Origin: Bacillus sp. ZZV12-4809
Lineage (GTDB): Bacteria > Bacillota > Bacilli > Bacillales > Cytobacillaceae
Length of the DNA stretch: 64,000 nt
Direction: 5' to 3'
Assembly (NCBI RefSeq): GCF_009849585.1
Contig: NZ_VCRN01000007.1
Location: forward strand, 144,030-208,029
Shown here: positions 7,528-15,578 of the stretch, piece after piece
Layout: each line of letters begins with the position of its first letter
How positions within the stretch are numbered: the first letter of the stretch is position 1
Position numbers and translations under genes: made by a program
The notes under the pieces: generated by a model
What the model was told of the DNA's origin: nothing
What the model saw: the letters and a program-made list of their open reading frames with translations, nothing else
The model's database searches: none

Positions 7528-8388
7528 TTATCTTAAAAAGTCGGTTAAGCTTGGCTGAATGATTCTTGCCCCAACACTTAGTGCTGCACGATGGATGCTT
7601 TCTTGGGTTGTGAGCTCGATGATGGCTTTTTCCATATCGATGTCTTCATTATCAGAAAGGATTCTGGTTGAGAAGACTTCCTGTTGGGAAAGGCGGTCCT
7701 CCATCAGCTCGACCCGATTCTGTTTGGCACCAATCAGGGCACGGGCAGACAGGAAGTTATCTATATTTTTATCAACAGTCTCAAGCATATCCCCAATTGC
7801 TGGATCATTCGTCTCAAGCGCTGTGATTAGTTTTTGAATATCTCCATCTTCACTGAGCATGTCCCCAAACAGAGCTTTTCCTTCTGTGTTGATAGGGATT
7901 TTGATACCCGAAAATACCTCAAGCTCAATGGTTCCGCTTTGAAAACCGGATTCAGATGGCCTTACATTTGTCTGATTGCCATTGAAAATATACTTTCCTC
8001 CCACTTGCGTATCTCCGAGATTCTGCAGATGTTCTTTAAGCTGCTTGACCTCTTCAGCAACGGCTTTGAGCTGATCCCCCTCAAGCGTTCCGTTGCTTGC
8101 CTGAACTGTGAGCTCTCTTATTCGCTGCAAGGCTAGCACGCCTTTATCCAGGGCGTCATCGGTGCTGTCAACCCAGCTTCTCACTTCCCCGATGTTGCGG
8201 CTGAATTGCTGAATGCGGTTTAAATCCGTACGATAGTTCATCCCCATCATTGCAGCAACTGGATCATCCGATGGCTTGGTGAATTTCTTTTGCGTAGAAA
8301 TTTGATCCTGCAGCTTGTCCAATCTGCTGTAGCTGTTGCTTAAATTTCTCAGCATGTTATTTGATAACATCGATTGTGTTACGCGCAC
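7528..8388 (-). CDS. flgL: Flagellar hook-associated protein 3 (FlgL)
   Basis: FlgL is the second hook-filament junction protein, lying between FlgK and the filament. The 286-aa sequence is flagellin-like at both ends: MRVTQSMLSNNMLRNLSNSY at the N-terminus, and DIDMEKAIIELTTQESIHRAALSVGARI near the C-terminus. The middle is short, and length is close to B. subtilis (298 aa). The start is GTG at 8386-8388 behind GGGTGAG. It follows flgK by 13 nt. Confidence 0.97.
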   Translation of the reverse strand: MRVTQSMLSNNMLRNLSNSYSRLDKLQDQISTQKKFTKPSDDPVAAMMGMNYRTDLNRIQQFSRNIGEVRSWVDSTDDALDKGVLALQRIRELTVQASNGTLEGDQLKAVAEEVKQLKEHLQNLGDTQVGGKYIFNGNQTNVRPSESGFQSGTIELEVFSGIKIPINTEGKALFGDMLSEDGDIQKLITALETNDPAIGDMLETVDKNIDNFLSARALIGAKQNRVELMEDRLSQQEVFSTRILSDNEDIDMEKAIIELTTQESIHRAALSVGARIIQPSLTDFLR

Positions 8389-8401
8389 TTTATCTCACCC
8401 T

Positions 8402-9964
8402 TTATCTGCCTACAACGCCCATGCCGTTGATGATTTTATCGAGCATTTCATCTACCACTGTTATATTTCGGGCTGAAGCATTGTATGCATGTTGGAATTT
8501 AATCATATTGGTCATTTCTTCATCTAATGAGACTGCACTGACGGATTGCCTGTTCCGGTCTACTGAATCTGCCAGCACAAGGGCGTTTTTCAGGTCCTTT
8601 TTAGCACTCTGAGAGTCTACGCCTAATTTACCGATAATACCTGAATAATAGGAATCCAGGTTTCCATTCAGTTTTGATTTTTCTTCATCAGTCAATGATG
8701 TATAATCACTAAAGCTTTTCTTTCTTAAATCAGCCAGCAGCTGTGCATTTTTGTTATCACCTGATGCTCCACCTTGTTCGGCTGCGGCGGCAATTTTTGA
8801 TGAATCATCAAGCAATGCTTGATTCACTTTCATGCTTTGTGCCGGATTTTTCTCATCAAATTCGAAAAAGTCTAATCCGGAGACTGTATCTGCTCCAAGT
8901 GCATATCCATTCTTATGAATCTCATTGAATTCCTTGGCAAAAGCAGACGCCATTCTATTCAGCTTCTCGAGCATTTCAGGGTAAGCACCCTTAGCAGAAC
9001 CATCTGCTTCATAACCATAGCTGTTAATTAAACCGGATAGTTCACCGGATAAAGTCTCAAACTGTGCAATTGAAGCGGGACCTATCTTTAATCCTGTTAC
9101 AAGTCCGTTCTCTTCATTTTTTTCAACCTCTACCTTGTTAGTGCCCACTATGCCGTTCTCTTTTGTTACGGAAATGAGGTTAATAGGCGGATTATAGGAT
9201 TTTCCATCCTTCTGGACAATCTCTATATTATAAAGGCCCGCTGCCATCGGTTTGGCATTTCCATATGTATTCGGAACCACACCGCTCACTTTTACGTTAA
9301 CCAATTGTGAAAGGCTATCGACCAATAAATCCCGCTCATCATACAGATCATTCGGCAGATATCCGTGCGGCTCAACAGAGGCAATCTGTTTATTCAGATG
9401 ATCAATTTGCTCGACGATTGCATTAATTTCAGCAACTTTCACGTCAACCTGATTGCCTATATCCTCTTGAACACGCGACAGGGAGTTATGATAATAATTC
9501 AGCGTATCCGCAACCATCTGCCCGGTGGCTGCCACTACATCTCGGGCTCCGGTGTTTTCAGTATGGCTAGATAGATCCTGAAGCGCATTCCAGAACTTTT
9601 CCAGCGTACTGTGCAATCCGTTCTCAGAAGGTTCATTCATGATTTCTTCCATCTTGGTTAAAGCCTCGCTCATGGCACCATAATAGCCCATTTTGGTGTT
9701 TTCAGTTCTATATTGCAGGTCTAAAAATGATTCTCTTATTCGCTGAACTGTTCCCGCTTCAACACCTGTTCCCATTTGACCGGGTATCTGAGGGCGGTTC
9801 ATGCCAACGCCCGGATAAGGCTCGGTTTGCGCGAAATTAATGCGCTGCCTGGTGTATCCGGGCGTATTCGCATTTGAAATATTATGGCCTGTTGTATATA
9901 AAGCACTTTGCTGGGTGAACATGCCGCGGCGGGCTGTTTCAAGTCCCATGAAAGTTGAACGCAT
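8402..9964 (-). CDS. flgK: Flagellar hook-associated protein 1 (FlgK)
   Basis: FlgK forms the first ring of the hook-filament junction and is secreted by the flagellar export system. The 520-aa protein has the rod/hook N-terminal motif (GLETARRGMFTQQSALYTTG, then ANTPGYTRQRI) and the C-terminal VSLDEEMTNMIKFQHAYNAS motif typical of FlgK and FlgE. The central region (about 230-440) is the variable surface part. It is preceded by flgN, its chaperone, with 18 nt between. Confidence 0.97.
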   Translation of the reverse strand: MRSTFMGLETARRGMFTQQSALYTTGHNISNANTPGYTRQRINFAQTEPYPGVGMNRPQIPGQMGTGVEAGTVQRIRESFLDLQYRTENTKMGYYGAMSEALTKMEEIMNEPSENGLHSTLEKFWNALQDLSSHTENTGARDVVAATGQMVADTLNYYHNSLSRVQEDIGNQVDVKVAEINAIVEQIDHLNKQIASVEPHGYLPNDLYDERDLLVDSLSQLVNVKVSGVVPNTYGNAKPMAAGLYNIEIVQKDGKSYNPPINLISVTKENGIVGTNKVEVEKNEENGLVTGLKIGPASIAQFETLSGELSGLINSYGYEADGSAKGAYPEMLEKLNRMASAFAKEFNEIHKNGYALGADTVSGLDFFEFDEKNPAQSMKVNQALLDDSSKIAAAAEQGGASGDNKNAQLLADLRKKSFSDYTSLTDEEKSKLNGNLDSYYSGIIGKLGVDSQSAKKDLKNALVLADSVDRNRQSVSAVSLDEEMTNMIKFQHAYNASARNITVVDEMLDKIINGMGVVGR

Positions 9965-9982
9965 GTTTGCTCCTCCGTTCTA

Positions 9983-10462
9983 CTACACTTTCGAGTTGAA
10001 AATTCCTGGATTCATCTTTTCAGATTTCTTTCTGGCAGGCGGACCGTAGTTCATATTTTCTGGCTGTGGCCTTAATAGGTTCATAGAGACATTCACAAAC
10101 TGAAGTGACTGATGAACAAGCTGCTGGTTTAGGAAGTTTTGCTCTTTCAGTTCGTTCACCAGCTCAGCAAGCTCCTCTGTAATGGCCTCTAGTTTGAGAC
10201 GGTCAGGCTGCATGAGGATAGTTAAACAATCTGATACGGTTGGGCTTTCAAGCATAGGTGCGATGGAATTTGCTGCTTTTTCCCGTTCCTGATCCAATCG
10301 GCTGATAGCCGCAATGTGAGCCTGCTCATCCTTCAGCATCTGATTGAGGGCGTCCATGTCGCCGGTCTTAATAATGTCTGTCTTTTTAACTGCGAGTTCA
10401 TAAAGGCTTTTATGAAGCTTAAGCAGTTTCTCCATTGCTGCCGTAAGCGCTTCGGCTGACAT
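9983..10462 (-). CDS. flgN: Flagellar export chaperone FlgN (YvyG)
   Basis: FlgN chaperones FlgK and FlgL to the export gate. The 159-aa protein is almost entirely helical, with heptad-like spacing over residues 1-120 and a basic, disordered tail. This fits the FlgN family and B. subtilis YvyG (about 160 aa). The sequence itself is weakly conserved, so the call depends on its place between flgM and flgK and on its size. Confidence 0.9.
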   Translation of the reverse strand: MSAEALTAAMEKLLKLHKSLYELAVKKTDIIKTGDMDALNQMLKDEQAHIAAISRLDQEREKAANSIAPMLESPTVSDCLTILMQPDRLKLEAITEELAELVNELKEQNFLNQQLVHQSLQFVNVSMNLLRPQPENMNYGPPARKKSEKMNPGIFNSKV

Positions 10463-10477
10463 GCCAATCCCTCCCCA

Positions 10478-10744
10478 TTACTTTTTCGTATAGAAATTAG
10501 CGATGCTTTTCGCTACTTCTTTTGGGTTGATTTTATAGGTGCCGTTCTCTACCTGAATTTTAAGCTCTTCTACTCTTGCTTTACGGTTCTCGCTCAGCTG
10601 TGATACCTGCTGCATTTCCTTTGCAGTGGTGCTGATCTCAATTTTATCTGATGCCGTTCTGGCTGGTTTTCCTGCATTTTCAAGCTTGTTCAGTTGGCGT
10701 TTGTACGGGTTCACGCCTGAAGGACCAAAATTATTGATTTTCAT
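10478..10744 (-). CDS. flgM: Anti-sigma factor FlgM
   Basis: FlgM (88 aa) binds sigma-D and keeps late flagellar genes silent until the hook-basal body is complete. The family signature MKINNFGPSGVNPYKRQLNK is at the N-terminus, and the helical sigma-binding C-terminal half contains ARVEELKIQVENGTYKINP and VAKSIANFYTKK. It is the first gene of the flgM-flgN-flgK-flgL-yviE-fliW-csrA unit, with a sigma-D consensus promoter directly upstream. That makes a feedback loop, since FlgM inhibits the sigma factor that transcribes it. Confidence 0.97.
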   Translation of the reverse strand: MKINNFGPSGVNPYKRQLNKLENAGKPARTASDKIEISTTAKEMQQVSQLSENRKARVEELKIQVENGTYKINPKEVAKSIANFYTKK

Positions 10745-10787
10745 GTGTACCCCTCTCTTTCTTTCCGGCCGATTTAACCTAATTCTA

Positions 10788-10814
10788 TTATCGGCTATTG
10801 CGGCAGTTTGTTTA
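10788..10814 (-). promoter_or_regulatory. Sigma-D promoter of the flgM operon
   Basis: TAAA (10811-10814), 15 nt, and GCCGATAA (10788-10795) on the minus strand match the sigma-D consensus at 11 of 12 positions, about 45 nt before the flgM ATG. It separates flgM and later genes from the upstream yvyF unit, which ends at the terminator just before it. Confidence 0.92.
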
Positions 10815-10858
10815 AATCATAATTTGCTTTTGGTTAAAAAATATATCAAAAAGCCTAT

Positions 10859-10890
10859 AGAAAAAGCTATGCGGATGAGTCACATAGCTT
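10859..10890 (-). terminator. Terminator of yvyF
   Basis: An 8-bp stem (10864-10871 with 10883-10890, 11-nt loop) on the minus strand begins at the yvyF stop and is followed by TTTTTC. It insulates the comF/yvyF transcription from the sigma-D-driven flgM operon. Confidence 0.8.
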
Positions 10891-11320
10891 AGAAACGTTT
10901 TATTTTTTCATTGACGGCAAAATAAGTTCCTTGTTTTTCTCTCTGGGCAGCCTTTCTTCTTCTCACTTCCTCAGCGGCGGTAAACTGTTGAAGATCTTTT
11001 TTCAGCTCTCCTGCGCAGCTCTTGCAGACTTTTCCTTCCCGGATGCTCGCACCGCATTTTTCACAAGGATAGCCAAGATTCGGGAATTGAGCCAACTTCA
11101 ATTTCCCCGTACGGATAAATTTCAAAATTAAGTCTTCCTCTACTCCGGTTGCTTCCACAACCTGAATGATAGTAGCAGTACGATTCTCCCTCTTCCGGAT
11201 GAACTGATAGACCGTCTCATAAGCCTTCTCTTCTTCTTTCCAGCAATTCTGGCAGACTTCACGGAATTGGTTTTTGACAAAGATGGCATCACATTTTGGG
11301 CAGTTGGTTAACTCAGCCAT
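10889..11320 (-). CDS. yvyF: Flagellar-region protein YvyF (TIGR03826 family)
   Basis: YvyF is a 143-aa small zinc-finger-like protein, conserved between comFC and flgM in Bacillus. Cysteine pairs CPKC (about residues 8-11), CQNC (about 23-26), CEKC (about 85-88) and CKSC suggest two zinc ribbons at the two ends. A helix-turn-helix-like central segment (NRTATIIQVVEATGVEEDLI) suggests DNA or RNA contact. Its role is unknown. In this genome it is separated from comFC by a large c-di-GMP protein gene, whereas in B. subtilis it follows comFC. Confidence 0.88.
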   Translation of the reverse strand: MAELTNCPKCDAIFVKNQFREVCQNCWKEEEKAYETVYQFIRKRENRTATIIQVVEATGVEEDLILKFIRTGKLKLAQFPNLGYPCEKCGASIREGKVCKSCAGELKKDLQQFTAAEEVRRRKAAQREKQGTYFAVNEKIKRF

Positions 11321-11388
11321 ATGATTCTTCCTCTCTGAGATTCTTTTGACACCATTATAGCTCGAAGAATCTGAGAATTATAGAAAAA

Positions 11389-14300
11389 TTAGTCAAAATA
11401 TAGATGACTGCTGCTGATTTGGATGAAACGGCATTCCGGTACCATGGAATTTTTCTTCAGCTGGATTTGCAGTTTGTTCAGAATCGTGACTAAAGCCGCC
11501 CGCTGGTTTTCATCCATGATAAATTGGAACCCATAGTTCGTGAGAGTATCCGAGAGCTCTTCTTTCCAAACGATTGTTCCTGTAAAAGAAACCGCTCCTC
11601 CCAATAACTCTGTCTCAATTTTTAAGATGATATCCTGCCTCACCGGCAGTTTTATTTTCGATAAAAACTTCACTCCGCCCGGACCCATATCTTCTATTAG
11701 AATCTCCGTGGTTCCCATTTCCACTTTTTTGTTATTGAGCTTAAGGATGGTCATATCTGCCCCCAGCGGATATGGAAACTCAACACGGAAATATTCCCTC
11801 ATTTTTTTAAAGACATTCCCTTTCTTCGCATCCTTAGGCTTAAGAATACCAATAGTCAGTTTTTGCTCAAAAATATCATGCGGGAGAGGTCTACTGAACA
11901 GAAAACCTTGAATTTGATCACATTCTTTTTGCCGTAAAAGCTGAAATTGTTCAAACGTTTCAACTCCCTCAGCCACCACTTCCATATTAAGGCCATGGGC
12001 AAGCTGAATGAGGTTAGATGTTATCACTGCATCTTGAGGACTTTTATCCATATTCTGAATAAAAGACTTATCAATTTTCAGCACATTAAATTTGTACTCC
12101 CTCAGCTGAGTGACAGATGAATAGCCTGTACCGAAATCATCCAATGCTATTTTCACACCCATTTCCCCTAATTGAGTAAGTGCAGAAATAACGTTTTCAG
12201 AGTAATTGATCAGCGACGTTTCAGTCAGCTCCAGTTCAATTAAGCCAGGTTCTATCCTATGCATTGCCAAGGCTTTTTTAAAGGTCGATACAAGGTCATT
12301 TTTCAGAAAGCGCTGCGGTGATATATTGACTGACACAGGAACGACATTAAGATCTTTACCTTTCCAAGTTCTCAGCTGCTCACATACTTTCTCGATGACA
12401 TAATCACCTATATCTAAAATTAAGCCTGATTCCTCTGCGACTGGTATGAATTCTGAAGGGGAGACCCTCCCCCAATCAGGATGATTCCATCTAATCAAAG
12501 CCTCGGCACTCAGTATCCGGCCTGTTTTCGTGTCAATCCTCGGTTGATATTCAAGATATAACTCACTATTTTTCAAAGCTGTACGCATATCCTGCTCAAG
12601 GGTAAAAAGCTTATATGCTTCAATATCCATTGATGAATTGTATACTTGATAACTATTTTTCCCTCTTTTTTTAGCATGATAGAGAGCGGCATCAGCATTA
12701 CGGATCAACTCTTCTTCCGTTTGGCCATTATTGGGGTATATGCTAATTCCAATTGTAGAAGATATATAAAGTTCATAGGAGTCTATCAAAAAGGGCTTTG
12801 AAAGTGTTTCAGTAATCATCTGTGCTAAAATGGTCGGCTCTTCAACTCCTTGAAAACCTTCCATTAAGATGGCAAATTCATCACCGTTTATTCTCGAAAT
12901 TATTTGCCTGCCAGTCAGCAAAGCTTTTATTCTTTCAGAAACTTGTTTTAGTAATTCGTCTCCGACAGCAATTCCAAGTGTATCGTTGATATGCTTTAAT
13001 CTCTCTAGTTCAACGAACATAACCGCGAATTTCTCCCGTGAACCTCTATCTAGCATTTTCTTAAGCTTATGGTCAAAGAACCTCCGATTGGGGAGCTCTG
13101 TTAGGTAATCATGCAAAGCCATATGCAGGATCTTTTCTTCCAATTTTTTTTGCTCAGAAATGTCTGTCACAAACCCATCAACCCGAATCAATTCCCCGCT
13201 ATCATCCAAATGGGGAATGCTATGGACTTTCACCCACCTTTGTTCCCCATTTTTATGGGTAATCCGGTATTCAAAACGGACAATCTTACCATCCTTCAGC
13301 TTCTCACGTTCACGATGAACCTGTTTCAAATCCTCCTTGTGAATGACTCTGTCCCACAAGTCGTAATCATTATTAAATTCCTGAGGTGTGTAACCAAAGA
13401 TTCCTTCTACACCTTTGGAAAAATGAAGGATCTTTCTCTCTAAAATATCGGAAGAAAAAATGCCGACATCCAGATTTTCATTGATTTGGGCAATTTTCCG
13501 CTCATTTTCATAGAGTTTTTGTTCAATGATTTTTTTCTCAGTGATATCCTGAACTGTAGCTGTAATTTTGGCATCTCCAAAATCATCTATATAATAAGTT
13601 GCTTTGTAGTGAACATGACGAACCTCACCAAAATCTCTTAAAATCCGGCATTCAAGCTCCATGTTCCCCTTTTCATTTATAAGCCGATTAACATTCTCTT
13701 TAAATAAGAGCCGATCATCCGGATGAATACAAGCCAAATGGACAGCAAAATTGGGAGATGGCCCTTCTATCGGATCTACGCCAAGAATTCGATATAATTG
13801 TGAAGACCATAACGATTCATCCTTCTCCACATCATATTCCAGACTTCCAATTGCAGCGACAGCCTGAGCACGATTCAAATTATACTTAACCCTTTGCAGT
13901 TCAGTTTGCTGCTGATGAAACTCCGTAGTATTTTTGGCTATTCCAAAAACCCCCACGGTTTCACCTTTAACTTTGATTGGGACATTGGTAATCTGCACAT
14001 TGATTAATTCGCCTTTTTTATTAATTCCGACGCTTTCGTAGGTTTGAGGCTGTCCCTTCAGTGCTTTTTGAAAACTTTCAAGTGTTATCTTTCTATAAGG
14101 ATCTGCTACAACCTCCTTAAAAGACTGAGCTAATTCTTCAGGTGAATAGCCCAGCAATTTTGGCAGAGCTTCATTATACCCAGTGAATTCACCATCATGA
14201 TTAAGTGTATAAATAGCATCCGGGTGGTTATCGAATAATGATTTATATTTTTGGTTCTGCAGTTCCAAAGCCATCTTTAGATTTTCCTCATCGGTTATAT

Positions 14301-14691
14301 CCTTTGAAATGCCAATTGCACCTATAATTTGATTTTCTTTATATAAAGGGATGGATATGTTATTAACCTTAATCAGCTGGCCATTTTTACGGGGGATAGA
14401 AAAGATGATGTTTTGGGGCTTCCCTTTTATAACTTTATGGAAAGCGCTTAATACCTCAGCGCGGTCTTCTTCTCGAATAAAAGAGGATAAATTCTTACCT
14501 ATAATCGTATCCTTTTTAAATCCTGTTACATCAGAAGCACTCTTATTAACCTCCAATACATTGCCTTCTCTATCAGTAATGAAGGTCATATCCGGATTAT
14601 GTATAAAAAGAGTGCGGAAAATTTCTGGTTCATCAATTTCTACCTGCACTTGTTCGGTCTGTCTAATAAAGCGTGAAAATAACTTATTCAA
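11389..14691 (-). CDS. PAS-PAS-PAS-PAS-GGDEF-EAL-PilZ cyclic-di-GMP protein
   Basis: This is a 1100-aa cytoplasmic signalling protein with no membrane segment. Four PAS sensor domains (about 22-138, 145-260, 275-388, 400-515) precede a GGDEF domain (about 520-685) and an EAL domain (about 700-945). The GGDEF site reads NGDEF (602-606) and the metal-site segment reads FVELERLKHIND, so cyclase activity is doubtful. The EAL site looks intact (EAL at 730, DDFGTGYSS at 851, VAEGVE near 907), so c-di-GMP phosphodiesterase activity is likely. The C-terminal PilZ domain (about 965-1085) has the RxxxR motif (R965-R969) and a DMGPGG turn, so it may sense c-di-GMP itself. The start is TTG at 14689-14691 behind AAAGGAAG. 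Its place between comFC and yvyF suggests a motility/competence link. Confidence 0.93.
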   Translation of the reverse strand: MNKLFSRFIRQTEQVQVEIDEPEIFRTLFIHNPDMTFITDREGNVLEVNKSASDVTGFKKDTIIGKNLSSFIREEDRAEVLSAFHKVIKGKPQNIIFSIPRKNGQLIKVNNISIPLYKENQIIGAIGISKDITDEENLKMALELQNQKYKSLFDNHPDAIYTLNHDGEFTGYNEALPKLLGYSPEELAQSFKEVVADPYRKITLESFQKALKGQPQTYESVGINKKGELINVQITNVPIKVKGETVGVFGIAKNTTEFHQQQTELQRVKYNLNRAQAVAAIGSLEYDVEKDESLWSSQLYRILGVDPIEGPSPNFAVHLACIHPDDRLLFKENVNRLINEKGNMELECRILRDFGEVRHVHYKATYYIDDFGDAKITATVQDITEKKIIEQKLYENERKIAQINENLDVGIFSSDILERKILHFSKGVEGIFGYTPQEFNNDYDLWDRVIHKEDLKQVHREREKLKDGKIVRFEYRITHKNGEQRWVKVHSIPHLDDSGELIRVDGFVTDISEQKKLEEKILHMALHDYLTELPNRRFFDHKLKKMLDRGSREKFAVMFVELERLKHINDTLGIAVGDELLKQVSERIKALLTGRQIISRINGDEFAILMEGFQGVEEPTILAQMITETLSKPFLIDSYELYISSTIGISIYPNNGQTEEELIRNADAALYHAKKRGKNSYQVYNSSMDIEAYKLFTLEQDMRTALKNSELYLEYQPRIDTKTGRILSAEALIRWNHPDWGRVSPSEFIPVAEESGLILDIGDYVIEKVCEQLRTWKGKDLNVVPVSVNISPQRFLKNDLVSTFKKALAMHRIEPGLIELELTETSLINYSENVISALTQLGEMGVKIALDDFGTGYSSVTQLREYKFNVLKIDKSFIQNMDKSPQDAVITSNLIQLAHGLNMEVVAEGVETFEQFQLLRQKECDQIQGFLFSRPLPHDIFEQKLTIGILKPKDAKKGNVFKKMREYFRVEFPYPLGADMTILKLNNKKVEMGTTEILIEDMGPGGVKFLSKIKLPVRQDIILKIETELLGGAVSFTGTIVWKEELSDTLTNYGFQFIMDENQRAALVTILNKLQIQLKKNSMVPECRFIQISSSHLYFD

Positions 14692-14876
14692 TACAAACTT
14701 CCTTTCCTATTTACATAGGCAAACAGGTTCATAGTACCCCGCTGCCGTGTCAGTGCCCTTCCTGAGCCTTCGTATACATCTGTAAATAACGGTTTTCCTA
14801 GTAATAAGATACCATAGGAAGTTTGTACTATATATACAAATATAGAAATTTATTACATTGTTAATATTTCCAAAAT
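14692..14876 (-). other. 185-nt leader between comFC and the c-di-GMP protein gene
   Basis: The stretch has several short complementary segments on the minus strand (for example AGGCTCAGG near 14766-14774 against CCTGTTTGCCT near 14716-14726). It is unusually G+C-rich in its middle for an intergenic region here. It could be a structured leader. I compared it by eye with the c-di-GMP-I and -II riboswitch cores and do not see the conserved elements. No terminator for comFC was found in it. Confidence 0.3.
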
Positions 14877-15578
14877 TCAACCGCGAGCAAGCGTAAATGA
14901 GCACACCGATTTAGCTCCGGCAGATTTAAGTACTACTGCAGCATGGTATAAAGTAGATCCAGTTGTATAAATATCATCAAAGAGAAGGATATTCTTGCCT
15001 TCAACCACAGAATCGGGACATAACTCGAAGACCTGCATAAGTTGTATGCGTTCTTTACGCGACTTTTTGGATTGTTTTTCAGAGTGGCTGCGCAGAAGAA
15101 GCTCTGAAGGTGTGTAGCCTGCTTCCCGAATAAGGGCTGATGATTGATTAAATCCTCTTTCGTAAAGCCGCTTAGGACTTAGCGGGACGGGAACAAGGAA
15201 GTCGAATTGAAGAGTCTGCAGTTTTTTGCTGATATAAGGGGAGAATACTTTAGCAAGGATATAATCACCCCTGAATTTATAGCGGGCGATTGTATCTTTC
15301 AAAAAGTCATCATAGGCGAAGATTGAATGATTTTTATCAAGCTGTCCTGACCATATTGAATCCTCGTTCCACCTCAGGCAATCTGTGCATAGATCCCTTT
15401 TTCGAAATTGGGGATCTAGCGAGCTGAAAGGACGGCTGCATTTAGCACATGTATCGCCTTTGATAAAGGGCAGTTTATCCGAGCAACTTTGGCATAAATA
15501 GCTCTCTTTCGGCCGTGACCATAGAGTAGACCAGCTGACAGCTGACAGAATTTCTTCATGGCAGATTAAGCAGTTAAT
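14877..15578 (-). CDS. comFC: Competence protein ComFC (phosphoribosyltransferase-like), apparent ATT start
   Basis: ComFC is needed for DNA uptake in natural transformation and works with the ComFA helicase. Read from 15578 the frame gives 233 aa. Four CxxC pairs (C3/C6, C29/C32, C44/C47, C64/C67) form the zinc part, and a phosphoribosyltransferase fold follows with the DDIYTTGS loop at about 201-208. This length and N-terminus (NCLIC) match B. subtilis ComFC. No ATG, GTG or TTG exists in frame before codon 93, and a TTG there would delete all zinc ligands. The only start at the expected place is ATT (15576-15578), sharing one base with the comFA stop. An AAGGGA lies about 10 nt upstream. 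No comFB lies between comFA and comFC here. Confidence 0.85.
   Translation of the reverse strand: MNCLICHEEILSAVSWSTLWSRPKESYLCQSCSDKLPFIKGDTCAKCSRPFSSLDPQFRKRDLCTDCLRWNEDSIWSGQLDKNHSIFAYDDFLKDTIARYKFRGDYILAKVFSPYISKKLQTLQFDFLVPVPLSPKRLYERGFNQSSALIREAGYTPSELLLRSHSEKQSKKSRKERIQLMQVFELCPDSVVEGKNILLFDDIYTTGSTLYHAAVVLKSAGAKSVCSFTLARG

Noticed and set aside
14692..14876. Cyclic-di-GMP riboswitch
   Set aside because: The conserved core elements of class I or II are not visible on either strand by eye. Only a general possibility of structure remains.
14707..14904. 65-aa minus-strand frame before the c-di-GMP protein gene
   Set aside because: No ribosome site, overlaps the comFC end, and has no protein-like composition.
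14877..15302. comFC starting at the TTG of codon 93
   Set aside because: It would remove all eight conserved cysteines and shorten the protein to 141 aa, while the upstream frame is open and matches ComFC.
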